Shown: positions 11,156 to 24,720, numbered from the stretch's first letter. The stretch is 64,000 bases of DNA from Annona cherimola (GCA_030490835.1 CM059971.1:6306007-6370006), one strand, 5' to 3'. The notes: a model not told the origin generated them from the sequence alone. Numbers and translations: made by a program.

Positions 11156-11434
11156 ATTTAAAAATTAAAATTAACTCTTAACATAGTTTATAATAAAATT
11201 AATAACAAAAGCCTATTAAGTACAAAAATTTTAGAAAATTTTAAAGTTTAAAACGGTTAGAAGGATACAAATTTGCATTTACTACTAGTTGTTCAAGTAT
11301 TGTTTCTTGAAAATTTTCAGAAAACAAAAGAAAAAACTTCTAACCATACGTCTGCATATATAAATCAATCAATTTAGTTGTGAAGATGAAGAATTGGAAA
11401 ATGTGTATAACTTATTTAGAATACAAATAAATAG

Positions 11435-11805
11435 GAGAAATGATTATGCCAGCACAAGCTAAGTAATGACTTATTTAACCCGACTCAACAAACCTATTTA
11501 AAAACTAGTTTTTGCTTTTTTCGTAAACTAATTTGTCTAAGTGATTTAATATATAAATCAGGTTTTATTATTTTTAGATAGATGTATATATATTTTAAGA
11601 TTTTTATATACCGGGTATTTTTAGCCTCCCCACTATGTTTAAAAATATTTATACATATCCAAAAATGATAAAATTTAGTTTATATATTAAATACATCTAT
11701 ATTAAGAAGTTTATAGGGAAAAACCAAAAAAAAAAAATTTAATGGATTTTTTTATATGGGCTAAGTAAGCCATTATATAGCTTAGGCTATAATATATTTT
11801 ATTTG
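11435..11805. mobile_element. foldback element (GGCTAAG type), second copy
   Basis: Close copy of the 10780-11155 element: left part ATGATTATGCCAGCACAAGC, right part GGGCTAAGTAAGCCATTATA. The right end is truncated. A further partial copy lies near 11960-12180 (GTTAGCCTGAGCTCAGTAAT). Confidence 0.5.
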
Positions 11806-12208
11806 AAAACTAAAGTTAACTCCTATCATAGTTTATCATAAAATTTTATTAAATAAAATTAATTACAAAAGGCGATTAAGTACAAAATTTTTAGAAAGAT
11901 TCTTAAATATACTTTAAAAGTTTAATCTTAATTTCTTATGTACTCATGAAATTCCAAAGTAGAAACGATTTTGTTAGCCTGAGCTCAGTAATAACTTCCT
12001 TAGTCTACCTCAAAATTTTCACTAAATATGTTTTCTTTTTTTTCCATACAATTGTTTATCTAAATGTATTCAATAGATAAACCAAGTTTTACCTTTTTAG
12101 ATATATATTTTTTAAGCTTTTTAAAATGGCTAAAATACTCCTATATTTAAAATTTTAAAATATATATACATATTACTTTGGAGCATATTACTTTCAAAAG
12201 TTAAAAGT

Positions 12209-12670
12209 AGGGAGAAATTCCTTTTATACTCCCAACATTTGTACCTAATTCATAATATACCCACAAATGTTTCACGAATTTTCTTGTGTTTATAACATTT
12301 CACCTTAAATTTTTATTATACCTACGTCGTTAATACAATTGTTGTCTATCTTATTGAAAAGATAATTATACCCCTTTAAAAATTTTCTCGTTAAAATAAT
12401 TCAACCTAAACATGACTCTTAAATTATTTAATATCATATATTAATAATTTATTAACATTAATTGAGTTATGTTAAGGTTAAATTATCTTAATTAAAAAAT
12501 TTTGAATGAGCAAAATTATCTTTTTAATGGGATAGATAATGGTTGTATTGACGGCACGAGCATAAGAGAAATTTATGGTGAAATGTTATGAGTATAGTAA
12601 AAATTTATAAAATATTATAAGTATATAAGGAATTAGAAGTAAACAATACGCGGAGTAAGAGGAATTTTCC
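12209..12670. mobile_element. MULE-like foldback MITE with 10-bp target duplication
   Basis: A 462-bp element with inverted arms of roughly 200 bp (left GGAGAAATTCCTTTTATACT, right end reading inward GGAAAATTCCTCTTACTCCG; both arms carry ATAACATTTCACC). It is flanked by identical AGTTAAAAGT at 12199-12208 and 12671-12680. Long inverted repeats with a 9-10 bp target duplication point to the Mutator superfamily. Non-coding. Confidence 0.75.
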
Positions 12671-12689
12671 AGTTAAAAGTGTGATGTGA

Positions 12690-12965
12690 GCTGACCTCAA
12701 GAAAAGTGCCACGAGCGGAAGCTTGCCTTTTAAACTCTTTGTCAAAGGGACTTCTCCATTGTAGTAATTTTGGAATATTTTATTTCTTTGTAGTTCCTAA
12801 AAATTTTGCGTTTTTTCCTTGTATAATTTCTCGGATGGAAAACCTTCACGACAGACATAGCATAACAATTCCGGATCTAAGTGGCTTGCCTTCCATTTTC
12901 TCTTTGGAGATGCATGGAAAATTAAGGGATGTATCCAACAAGGTCCAACGATAAAAATTCTTATT
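12690..12965. repeat. conserved block B1, copy 2
   Basis: Contains ATAACAATTCCGGATCTAAG and AAGGGATGTATCCAACAAGG, matching B1 at 5638 and 13560. An 82-codon open frame here is not conserved in the other copies and is not called a gene. Confidence 0.6.
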
Positions 12966-13079
12966 TACTATGAATTAATTAGTAAAATATGTTCACGAAG
13001 TAAAACAAAAAAAATAAAACTAACTGTAAACATTAAATAATGTATTTTAACTTAAAATATATTATGATGTATATAATTG

Positions 13080-14030
13080 GGTTCCGTATTTATTATATTA
13101 AGTAGATCTATTTATTGTGATGAATATTTTCTAAACGAAAATTTTGTAGTGTAAAGATAATTTCTTTCATTTTATAATTTTATTAATTTCTAAGGGCATT
13201 TTCATCACTTTTTAAAAATTTTATCAAAAGCGAGATACATACAATTTAAGACAAGTGTGTAGGTATACATGCAATTTTTAAAAAACTCATAATATGGCTG
13301 GACTTTCGCCCAAACTAAGTAGGTATAAATGCAAAAACTCATTTTTAAAGTAAATGAAGTTTAAAAAAATTTAATTAAGAGCCCATTAAATTCATCGAGA
13401 ATTTGGTATTTAACATTATCAATTGAATACAATTTAACAGAAAATTCCATTAAAACGTATTAAAATTTAAAACCGTTTAACAGAATTTAACAAAAAGTTC
13501 ATTAGATGGAATTAGAACTCGTTATATTGTTTTGAAGTATATTACTTTCAACATTTAGAGTGTGACGTATGTTGAACTCAAAGAAGTGAGATATATATAA
13601 GCTTGCTTTTTAAATCCTTGACTTCCCCCATCGCTAACTTTGGAATATTTTATTTCTTCGTATTTCCTGAAATCTTTGTGTTTCTTTTTTCTTGTTTAAT
13701 TTCTCGGATAGAAAACCTTCACCAGAGACAGCATCAATTCCGGATCTAAGTGGCTTAGCTTGCATTTTCTCCTTCAAGATGCATGCAAGATTAAGGGACG
13801 CATTCAGCAAGGTCAAATGATGAAAATTCCTATTTACTACCAGGTAATTTTTAAATGAACGTTCGGACCGTACGTCAACACACATCAATAAATTAAATTA
13901 GTTATGTATAACTTATTTGTAATTAACTTTAGTTGTAGCTTATAATAAAATATTATTAAATAAAATTAATAACAAAAACCAATTCAATACGAAAATTTAG
14001 AGGGGAATTCTCAACTATATTACGAAATTT
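13080..14030. repeat. dispersed repeat R1 copy C with B1 copy 3
   Basis: R1 landmarks run in the same order as copy A (TAAGGGCATTTTCATCACTT-like near 13190, GCCCAAACTAAG near 13310, AGAGCCCATTAAATTC near 13378, GTGTGACGTATGTTG near 13560). The B1 block follows at 13560-13885. This is the best uninterrupted example of the unit. Non-coding. Confidence 0.6.
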
Positions 14031-14446
14031 AACCCTAATTCTTTATACACTTACGAATTTTTTAAAATTCTAATTCCTTATATACTTGCGAATTTTTTAA
14101 AATTCTTCTAATAGTTGTTAGTACATTATGAATTAAGGACAAAAATGGTGGGCAAAAGAAAATTTTCTATAATAATAATGACGACAGCTATCAAGATCTT
14201 GACAGTTGGATAGTTTTCCATTGAGAATTCATTAGCTGTTAGGAAATTTGCAGAAAGAATATTAAACATCCAAATTAGCCTTACTGGTAGAGTCCATGCC
14301 CATATCACAGTACATTTGCTGTAAATATAAGATACAGGTAGAGTCTATGCCCATATCATGCTAAATTAGCTGTAAATATATGATATATATGGGCTCCGCA
14401 CGTCGTATACTCCCTGTTTTAAATTTGGAAGAAAATTTATATTTTT

Positions 14447-14529
14447 GCAAATATATGTACATAATAAACATTTTTAAAATTTTTGTTTGCAAATATATGT
14501 ACATAATAAACATTTTTAAAATTTTTGTA
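14447..14529. repeat. 42-bp tandem duplication
   Basis: GCAAATATATGTACATAATA and its continuation appear twice head to tail, starting at 14447 and 14489 with identical sequence over almost the whole unit. A shorter related duplication of GTAGAGTC(C/T)ATGCCCATATC lies near 14288 and 14338. Confidence 0.85.
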
Positions 14530-14539
14530 TGATAATGCA

Positions 14540-16790
14540 TGTTTCAAATATTTGAATTTTGCTATTAATATATAGAATGCTTCAAGTATGTCATTATTAT
14601 CAATTCGGAAAGGTTTAGAAGCAAAAAAAAAGGGTATTTTGATATTTACAACAAATTGGATGTGAAAATGCAAATTTCAGCAATTTAAGTGCGTAAAATC
14701 AATAAGAAGAAAAGGAACAAGCAGCAAAAAAAAAATAGTATGCACAGGCCATTGACGTAAGCATGGCTAAGGTCGACTCTTTTTTCTCCAGAAGGCTATC
14801 CTTGGCTTGTTACTAACATAATTAAATAATTAATTAAAAATTTTAACATATTGAGGTGGCCAACTGCTGGAAATTTTTAGTGCTTATAAGTAAGGAGAGC
14901 TGGACATTTTAGGTCAAAGTAAAATGTGAGAAAGAGAGAGAAGAGGAGATGGGGCCTTAATTAAGTTGATCTCAACCATCAATCATCATCATCATCCAAG
15001 TTAACTATTATTTATTTTATATTTTCCTTTCTAAATTAAGCAAGGATCAAAGGTAGAGATAAATCTGGACCATTGAATTTGGAAGAAAAATTTCAGATTT
15101 GAAGAAAGGAAGTTGATGTCTATAGAAATTAGATTTTATTAAATATGATGGAAGTCAATTTGAATCTAGGAATTAGGATTTTTGGTAATTGGAAATGGCC
15201 ATGATTAGGGGTTGTTACTTGAAAAAAAAATTCTGCCTAAAATTGTGATCAGAGTGGGCCCAAACAGATTATATGCTATTGGACAATAAGAGAATCATCT
15301 CAACCATTGAATCTATGGTTCCGTGTATAATCTGGATGATCCAAATCGTTAAATATATGTAAAATTTATTTTTACATAAATATATGATGTTAGATCATGT
15401 GTGGACACCTTGTTGGATAATTAGATTTGAGAATTTTCAAATCTATCTCAATCATCTTTATACCAGTGAAAAGTGTAACCAGTTGATCTAAGGTGTTAAA
15501 AGTTTAATTAAAAAAATAATCTTGTGATCTAAATTGTTGGCTAAATAAGTTATTTTTGTGATATATATGTTAACTCTATGATTAGAGCTGTGATTAGTGG
15601 TTTAGATTAACAATTATAACAATTTATAAGTTGACTTACAGTACCCATGTGGTAAATTTAGAAATAAAAATATATAAAATAAATAGTAAACAAATGATTT
15701 TTAGCATGAAAATTTTACTGAGGACTCTTTATATTATCATTAAAGAATGAAAAATGTTTATCGTAAAATGTTTAGTATATTATAAATTAAAAAACCTAGA
15801 AAATTAACTTGAATCGGGTAGAACGACTGTCAGAACTAGCTGTATTAAATGATTTTTTATAATTTCAATATAAAGAATTTTAATCTGAAAATTTTATATG
15901 ATATAAATACATCCTTAGCATTACTTAACAAAAATAAAAAAATTTGGATGATATAAATATGGGTAAGAATTAACGTGATTTGATCCATTCGGAAACTCAT
16001 ACTTCTTTTAGAAGAATAAAAATACATAAATAAATATAAATAATTAATATATTGTGTTGAAAATATTTAATTTAGTTAATTCATGTAGTTATTGATTTAT
16101 GTTAGAAATTTCAAGTTTAAACTCCTTGTTTTGGTTATAAATAAAAATTAAAAGGACTCAGTGTTTCTGATTTCAGAAAACATTGGCAATTTGAGGAATA
16201 ATCAAAACCAAATTTGAAATTTAAATAATAATGATCCAAATTGATATGGTTAGCCAAAATATGTAAGTGTTGAGTTGATTCATATGAAATTTTTTTAATA
16301 AATATTTAACAAATATTAAAAATTAAATTAGATATAAATAGACTGTCGAAAGTTAATAAGATCAATGGAGAGCTCACCTGTGATCATATTAAGTTTTGGA
16401 GCTCAAATAATTATTATTTAGTAATTAATAATATAATAATATTTTTTAATAAATAAAATTGAATATTTATAAGATAGGGTTGAATACGATGTAAAATAAT
16501 ACAAATGAAAAGATAAAAGAATAATTTGGTAATTCTGTGAAGTGACTTCCGACTTAAATTAATTTTATCAACTTGGAGAAAATAATATTTTAGAATTAGT
16601 GAAATTTAATATGGATGATAATTTTGGAATAATTTAATTTATATAAGAAACTGCATGTTGGCTAAATTATAAAAACTATAATATATAGAGATATCTATAC
16701 ATCTTAGGATAAGATATCATGTTAGATAATTATTAAAAGAGTTAATTTGAATTAAAATATTAATTAAAGAATATTATTTTTCAGTATGAT
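14540..16790. other. AT-rich spacer, no gene seen
   Basis: I see no coding frame with family features, no clean inverted-repeat element and no RNA gene here. The sequence is AT-rich with scattered stops in all frames. Confidence 0.5.
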
Positions 16791-16799
16791 GATTTGGGC

Positions 16800-18050
16800 G
16801 TTGTAGAAAAATACGATATAAGAATGGATATGAGATTTATACAATGTAAGTAAAACTCTTTTCTTTTCTTTTTTGATTTTGTATTGTAAGGTATGGTTAC
16901 GGACATGAATGTTTTATATGTTGTTGCTTTCTAATTTTTGAATTAATAAATGATATAATTTATGATGACTTATTATGATGCTGAGGTTGGCTTTTGTTCA
17001 TGCTAGCATTATGCATTGTGGCATTGACATATCTTGCTTCGTATATTGGCATATTCATGAGCTATGATTGGTGTTGTGGATTTGTGAAGTGCTATTATTG
17101 GACGATCAGTGACAATTGTTGGCAAATCTTGACTGGGCATCGGGATGTGATAGCTTGGGTGATATTGATTCAAACTTACTTGTCTGATTGGTGAGCTGTA
17201 GACTTGATTTGTTTGGCCCTTTTGAATTGAATAATATATATTGTGACCTGGTCTATACAACTGGTGGCCATCAACATAATGGTTGATGTCAGAGCCGTTC
17301 ATGTGATGTGGTGTGGTGTGGTTACAACTGTGTGGTGAGCGCAACAAGGTATCAGTTATACCTTTGATTTGGATGAAGGTGTTTTTTAATCTATCCATAT
17401 TGTGTAAAGTTGGCCACTCGTGCTAGGATGCAATGATGGCAACCTAGGTTGTACAGCGGGTTGGATTATGGGGCGTGGTACTGAACCTCCTTATTGGATT
17501 TGAGGCCTTATTGGATGGATTGGAGAAATGACATGCATTTGATGCATTGATACATGCTGAAGCATTAATATATATTTCATATGGATTTAAAATTTATTTT
17601 ATGATTTAATCTATGTTTTGTCAACTCTTCTAAATATTGTTTACTCAAGTTTTGCTAGTTTACATTTATATGCTCTAGTTTACTAAGTTTGCATGGACTC
17701 ATCTTATTTTGTTATAATTTTTTTAGATAGTAGGTATATGGGTGAAGACCGACATAGGGTTGGTGTACCAGATGAGACTAGGACTTGAAGGAACTAGATC
17801 TAGAATTAGTTATTTATTTTGATTTTTTAAAGCAACTTGGTAAGGATGTGAAGTATGTATTCCATGAATTTAACCATTTGGATCTAGTTTAACTTGAAAT
17901 TAGTGAAACTCCTAGTTATAATGATCTAATAAATTATATTATTGCACCTGTTTATATTCCCCTATTATCATTGATCTTATACTTTATTAGCAACCATTGA
18001 CTTTGTCGGCGAGGCATTATAGTTACATGGAAGCAATATTGTATAACTCT
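16800..18050. other. non-coding segment, possible old LTR remnant
   Basis: Less AT-rich than its neighbours, with G/T-rich stretches (GTGATGTGGTGTGGTGTGGT near 17303). Opposed open frames at 16994 and 17009 overlap and carry no recognised motif. The texture resembles the LTR of a Ty3-type retroelement, but no partner LTR, primer-binding site or gag-pol sequence is visible. This is inference only. Confidence 0.2.
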
Positions 18051-18094
18051 CTTTATTTTTTTAATAATGATTGATGCAGAATTCAATCTATTTA

Positions 18095-18450
18095 TCATAT
18101 TTAACATTATTTATTAACTAAGAAACTAAGTTGCATCCAATCACATTTGCTCAAAAATAGATATATTCATTATTCACATATGTATAAGAATGTATTTATA
18201 ATTTATAGAATTATTTATCCACACAGTAATGATATTTTGAATGTTGAAAATATCACATCAAAATTATTTTTAAATATTAAATCATTTTATTATGACGATT
18301 TTATATATTTATAGATGAGGCACATGCACAATGATACTAAACAAATAAGAAGAACTTTATAATAATATAAATGATGTTAAATATAATAGATAGAGTGGAT
18401 TATCCATCAACTATCATGATATTAAAAATGAATGGTGTTATAAAAAAGCT
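18095..18450. repeat. dispersed repeat R2 copy
   Basis: Matches 6420-6800: CATTTTATTATGACGATTTT, ATAGATGAGGCACATGC and ATGATGTTAAATATAATAGA appear in the same order. Non-coding. Confidence 0.6.
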
Positions 18451-18762
18451 GGCCTAATTAGGCTCCGTATCTATGTAAATGGTTCCTGTAACCCCTTCAT
18501 TTTAAAAATGTTTATGATTGATGAAAAATTCAATCTTCATTGCAGTTAATATCATTTATTTAGCAAAAGACCGCGTCTTATGGAAATCAAATATGTGCAT
18601 GAATTGCCACAAGAGTTATACCCGAGTGGTACGTTGTTTGGCTCACATGATGCAGGGCAACATTTCAGTTCACAATATTGTCATCACACACAATTGTGGT
18701 TCTTATTCATCCCACTTAGATGGGGTAGTTTACTATTTCCTTCCTAATGTGGAGATATTTAT

Positions 18763-21700
18763 AAAAAAGCTATTCCCAAGAGATGGAAGGAATTTGGAGA
18801 AGACTCAATTTTGAAGGGTGTTTTTCCGTGGACCCTCAGGGTAGGAGGGGAGGCTTGGCACTCTTATGGAACCACAACAAAGCTGCCAGTATCAGAAGCT
18901 TTTCTAACAATTACATTGATGCAAATTTCTGCGGTTGGCGATTTACAGGGTTTTATGGACATCCTGAAGCTCATCAGAGGCACCAGAGTTGGCACATTCT
19001 CACGCAACTGAGTTCAGCATGCACGGACCCCTGGCTTGTGATTGGGGACTTTAATGAGGTGATGGTTCATAGTGAATACAATAGCGAAAGAACCCGTCCT
19101 CAGGCCCAACTTGGTCGCTTTCGTGAAGCTATGGACTGCTGTAATCTTCTTGATTTGGGATTTACTGGCACGCCAATGACATGGAGAAACAACAGAAGAG
19201 GACAATACAGGGTTGAAGCGAGACTGGATAGAGGATTGTCCACCCCATCTTGGCTTAATTTGTTTCCTTACGCAAAACTTATCAACTTACAGGCCCCAAC
19301 CTCCGATCATTGTCCTTTACTACTGGTTCTCGATCCCAACTGTGACAGAAGGAAACCGCCAAGAAAATTTCGGTATGAATTATTTTGGAACAGGGATGAA
19401 GAAGCCACTAGAATTGTAAACCAAGTTTGGGAGGCTCAGCCCACGATGGAAATGAAAGTTGATGAAGAGCTATGCTGGAAAACTGAACGAACTGCATCGG
19501 AACTCTCCATGTGGAATCAACGGAAAAGGAGAAATCTTCGGAAAAGGATCGAACAGAATCAAAGAAAGGTCGAGGCCCTCTCACGCAATGACCCAAGTGA
19601 CCGAAGGGATGCAGCCATTCAAAAAATCAAACTCCAAATCAATCTTTTATTGGAGGATGAAGAGCAATTATGGAGGATGCGTGCTAAGACTCACTGGCTT
19701 CGGGAGGGAGATATGAACACTAGTTTTTTCCACCGGGTTGCTTCCAATAGACGAAGAACTAATACCATTGAGGTGTTAAGGGACCAAAATGGTATTTGGG
19801 TTCGTGAGCTGGACCAACTCTTGGATTTGGCTGTCAAGCATTTCTCTGAGGTCTTTTCATCATCTTCTCACTCAGAGGCGCCATGGTTGGAGTCCGTTAT
19901 TATCAGAAGAATCTCTAACAATCATAGGCAAATTCTAACAAGGCCACTTCTGCCTGAGGAAGTTATTAAGGCGGTCAAGGGTATGAGGCCTACCAAAGCA
20001 CCCGGGCCGGATGGGTTGTCAGCGGGGTTTTACCAAAGGCACTGGAACACTGTGGGTAGCGACATAACCAAATGGTGCAAGAAATTCATAGAAGAAAGAA
20101 ACCCGGACCAACTGCAAAGGCTCACAAAGGATCTCAACACCACCACACTGATCTTAATTCCAAAAAAGGCGGGAACCCAAAACCTTTCTCATTTCAGGCC
20201 AATTAGTCTTTGCAACGTGACATACAAAGTCTTGGCAAAATTTCTGGCTAATAGACTCAAGACAGTTCTCCACGAAGTCATTGGGGAAGAACAGAGTGCG
20301 TTCGTTCCGAGACGGCTGATTACTGATAACATGCTAATAGCTTATGAAGCAATCCATTCCATCCGCAAGAGAAAGATGGGACGAAAGAATGAGATGGCTA
20401 TCAAGTTGTACATGTCTAAAGCATACGATAGAGTGGAATGGAATTTTCTAAAGCAGGTTATGATAGCTATGAATTTCTGCCCGGTGTGGGTGAATTGGAT
20501 TATGAGCTGCATTTCAACTGTCTCATACAGGATGAATATCAATGGCTTTAAATCTCCATACTTCCAACCCCAGAGAGGTTTGAGACAAGGTGACCCACTA
20601 TCCCCCTACCTCTTTCTGTTATGTGCGGAGGGGCTATCAGGGCTTATTCGTCAGGCTATTGCTAGTGATGTTCTTCATGGTATAAAACTCAAGGAAAACG
20701 GACCGACGATCTCCCACTTGCTTTTCGCAGACGACGCCATCATCTTTCTTAGGGCGACGGAGAGGGATGTCAAGTGCCTACTCGAAGTGCTAAACTGATA
20801 TGCTAGCCACTCAGGTAAAATGATAAATGTGGACAAAACGACCGTCATTTTCAGTCCCAACACTGTGTACCACTCCAGAACTCAGTTAATTCAGCTATTA
20901 GGCTCTACTGGGCAGGATCTAAACCAATATCTGGGACTTCCATCTTGGCTTGGGAGAACCAAATCAGATTTCTTCAAGGGCATTAAGGATCGCATATGGA
21001 AACGCATTCAAGGTTGGAATGGCAAGCTGCTCTCGGGCGGAGGGAAGGAGGTGCTAATCAAGGCAGTTGCCTAGGCAATACCGTCATATGCAATGAGCAT
21101 TTTTTTAATGCCCAAATCATTCTATAACGACATCAATGTTATGCATAGCAAATTCTGGTGGGGAGAGAAGGATGAAAAAAGGAAGCTGAGCTGGGTGGCT
21201 TGGAAGGAAATGTGCAAGCCCAAGTGTGTTGGAGGAATGGGGTTCAGGGACCTCCACAAATTTAACTGCGCCCTTCTAGCCAAGCAGGTATGGAGACTTG
21301 TTACTTCTAATCACTCCCTCTGTCATAAAGTCTTAAAGGCTAGATACTTCCCGAATACGGACATATGGAACTGCAAAGAGAAACCATAGGACTCTTTTAG
21401 TTGGAAAAGTATCTTGAAAGCGAGAGATGTAATCCAGACGGGCTGCAGATGGCGGATTGGCAAGGGGGACCGGGTGAAAGTTTTCTCTGATACCTGGTTG
21501 GAGACCAAAGAACACCAAGCAGGACCCCTCCCATTATCAATGCCGGAGGACATGACGGTCAACCACCTCATTGATAGTGCAACCAAATCATGGAAAAGGG
21601 AGTGCGTGATAGCGGCTTTGGGCAAGGATCGTTTGTCGGAGGTCAACTCAATCCCCCTCCCGATGGGACCGGTGGAGGACTGCATGTTCTGGATTCATGA

Positions 21701-22822
21701 ACCCAATGGGGCCTATTCGGTCAAGTCGGCATATAGAAAGTTATGTTCTGGGAACGAGTCCCCCGAACACTCGGGGATCTTCATGGCAATTTGGCGAATG
21801 CAGCTTCCAACAAAAATCACTATTTTATTTTTGGATGGAGACTGGCAAAGGATGCCCTTCCCACCTTGCTAAATCTCAATCACAGAGGAATTGCAATTGA
21901 TTTACATTGTGTTTTTTGCAGGAAAGAAACTGAAGATGCAAACCATCTTTTCCTCAGGTGTGAAGCGACCAGAGGTATATGCAGAAGGGCCGCTAGAGTG
22001 GACCCCCTCAAATTAACGGTCCAGGATGTCTTCGAGGCTTGTGTGCGTGAAATGAGGCATGATGATCTGACTTTCTTCATCCTGTGTTGCTGGCGGGTCT
22101 GGTTTCTACGCAACAAGCTCAAAGAGGAGGGAGCTCAACTACAAATCGCGGGAACTATTGCCTGGTGCAAGGAGTATCTTAATCAACACCGAACGACAAA
22201 AATGCTGCTGCAATCGGGGTCTTTGGATAAAGCCATGGTGACCAGATGGGTCAAACCACCCCAGGGGTTTGTCAAGATAAACATGGATGCCCGAAGCCTA
22301 ATGGATCGGGATGGATTTAGGTGCGCCGCAGTGATTAGAGATTTAAGGGGTTCATATATTGCAGCAAGTGGCTGGAAGCAGTCTGGGGCGAGGGAGCCAT
22401 TACTTATTGAAGCGACTGCCTTTCTTTTGGGAATCAAATGGGCTACTCAACTTAACATCACACAGGCGCAATTTGAGACCGACTCTTTATTGCTATGCAA
22501 TTATTTGTCCAACCAGGAACCTATCTCGTCCCCGGCGGGTCTTATTATTGATGAAATCAAATCGATTCTTACTATGTATGAGTTCTTTTCAGTTCATCAT
22601 GTGTTAAGGCAGGAAAATGCCGTCGCGCACTCCCTAGCTGATATGGTCTCGGCCTCAACTTCGGACCATCTATTGTGGTGGGGTGTTCCACCCCAAGCTG
22701 TGATTGAAAAACTTTGTACAGACAATTTTTTGGCAATGAATTTTTGGATCCCTCCGTCCCTCTCCTCTCTCAAATTGAGAGGGAGTAGGGACAAAGGCTA
22801 TCCTTTTTCATCAAAAAAAAAA
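18763..22822 (+). mobile_element. 5'-truncated L1-type LINE (LINE-a)
   Basis: A non-LTR retrotransposon lacking ORF1 and the first ~70 residues of the endonuclease when compared with the full-length element at 28704-34792. The match starts near 18763 and ends in an A-run at 22813-22822. Truncation at the 5' end is the usual outcome of incomplete target-primed reverse transcription. I could not find a flanking target duplication. Confidence 0.88.
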
Positions 22823-22891
22823 GGGTTATTGAACTGGTTAGGAGATTTATTATGGTTCAACCATTTCAACCATTCTCAAAAAACATATTAA
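18783..22891 (+). pseudogene. LINE-a ORF2 (endonuclease-RT-RNase H), dead
   Basis: Degenerate ORF2. Seen in order: APE-type endonuclease part (VIGDFNEV, TSDHCPLL), reverse transcriptase (KAPGPDGLSAGFYQ, RPISLCN, RGLRQGDPLSPYLF, LLFADDAIIF), zinc-binding zf-RVT region (CVFCRKETEDANHLFLRC) and RNase H tail (NMDAR, LIEATAF, ETDS). Breaks: stops ending at 20798, 21074 and 21389, and a frameshift near 21820-21835 within a T-rich run. RT motif A reads LYMSKAYD where LINE-b has LDMSKAYD: the catalytic Asp is Tyr (codon 20409-20411). The terminal frame reads into the A-tail to 22891. Non-functional. Confidence 0.9.
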
Positions 22892-24050
22892 CAATTTATG
22901 TAAGATATATGTTCGATTTATAGTATCAAAGATTAAAGTTAAAATCTAAAAGAATCAATAACTAAAATTGAAACCATCACTTTTTTTATTACATTTGGGG
23001 GAGGATCGAATCTTCGTCCAATGCCACACCACGCCTAATAAGTTCCACGGCGATACACTGCCAAACACTAAAATCATGATTTTAAAAGGTCAAAAAATGT
23101 TGCAATTACTTTTCTTATCAGCTAATTAACTAGAATTACAATATATAAATTATATCTACATTTTTATCTACTAAGTAAAATTAACAAATTTTAAATATCT
23201 GACTGGTAACTTCAATTTCTCACTCAAATCTATGATTATAGATGTAATCAAATCATAAATTTAATTCTTTGATTATATATCTTTGACCAAAAATTACACA
23301 AAGGTCGTCAACCAAGTAGGTTAATGTTTTGAGATTTATTGCAATATTTTAGTTGTTTTTTAATAGAATTTTACTTATTAAATTATGTACGTTTTAAGAT
23401 TTTTAATAAAATCGGACCGCCACTTTGCAATCGGACGGTTTGATATGGTTCTAACAACATAGTTCATAATATAGAAAAAAAAAGGAAAGAAAGAAGGAAA
23501 GAAAAAACAATATGCATGTATGGGTATGTGAACATTGTAAATGTACAAAAAATAATGAATTAAACTAGCAAGGGCATAAGCGGCTGCCGCAGCAGATTTG
23601 AAGTTTTGAACTATGCAACATAGACTCATAGAGGGATGTGATCTTCTCATTTTTTATTATTTTTTTGAAATTGTTTTAGTAAAGATTACTGTTAATCTAT
23701 GTATATATCATCTATGAACTAAGTAAGTGTATATCATCTACAAGCTAAGTGTTACTATTTTTAAATATGTATATATATTTGTTTTACATTTTTAATGTCA
23801 TTTTTATAGTGTTTAATGTCATTTTTATAGTGTTAAAACGACTAAAGTACTTCTGTATTTAAAAATATAAAATAAATATATACACATTTTCAAAATTAGT
23901 AAAACTTGATTTATAGATAATACACACTAATATTAACAATTTTATAAAAAAATTTCAACAATTAAAAACGAGTGTTATGACTAATCATAATTGATGTCAT
24001 CTACAGCCTGCCATAAATAATCATTAAGTCAATTCAAATGGAAACATGAA
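22830..24050. other. AT-rich spacer, no gene seen
   Basis: No supported gene. A 90-codon minus-strand frame at 23378-23650 is low-complexity and shows no family motif. Part of 23690-24000 resembles foldback arms. Confidence 0.45.
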
Positions 24051-24054
24051 GGGA

Positions 24055-24720
24055 TATACTTGGGTGGATCTAACCAGGGTGTCATATGATTAAATGGGGT
24101 AATTTCAATTGTTAAATAAAAATCTACTTCGTCGGTTGCATTTAAAATTGTTAGTTTATTTTAAATATTAAAGTTTTTAAAAATCAAATATGTGCATTTT
24201 TGCAGTAAAAAAAATGTATATCACCCCAATCAAAAAAAATATATGCATATCATTCATCAAATAAAGGCAAAAAATCAATGTAACAATAAAATTATTTAAT
24301 TTAGATAATAATTTAAAAATTATTTAATTAAGATCTAAATATTAAATATATTTGGATAAATGATTTTGTAAAGCATTATAGATGAATATTTCTACTTGGG
24401 TGAATCCATGTAGGGTGACATATGATTAAATGGGGTAATTTCAATTGTTAAATCAAAATCTACTTCGCCAGTTGCATTTAAAATTGTTAGTTTATTGTAA
24501 GTATTAAATTTTATAAAAATCAAAGATGTGCATATTTGCAATAAAAAAAGTTTATATCAACCCATTCAAAAAAAATACACATATCATTCGTCAAATAAAG
24601 GTGTAAAAATAATGTGACAATAAAATTATTTAATTTAGATAATAATTTAAAAATTGTTTAATTAAGCTCTAAATATTATTTACAATTGGATAAATGATTT
24701 TGTAAAGCATTATAGATGAA
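24055..24720. repeat. tandem duplication of about 340 bp
   Basis: TCATATGATTAAATGGGGTA lies near 24081 and, as ACATATGATTAAATGGGGTA, near 24418. Each is followed by the same order of motifs through TAAATGATTTTGTAAAGCAT. The units belong to the R2-like repeats. Confidence 0.75.

Noticed and set aside
16994..17398. Overlapping open frames on both strands (66 and 129 codons)
   Set aside because: They are mutual shadows with no recognised motif or start context, in a repeat-like segment; no gene is supported.
18518..18814. 98-codon frame just before LINE-a
   Set aside because: It runs across the LINE junction and shows no resemblance to ORF1 or the missing endonuclease part.
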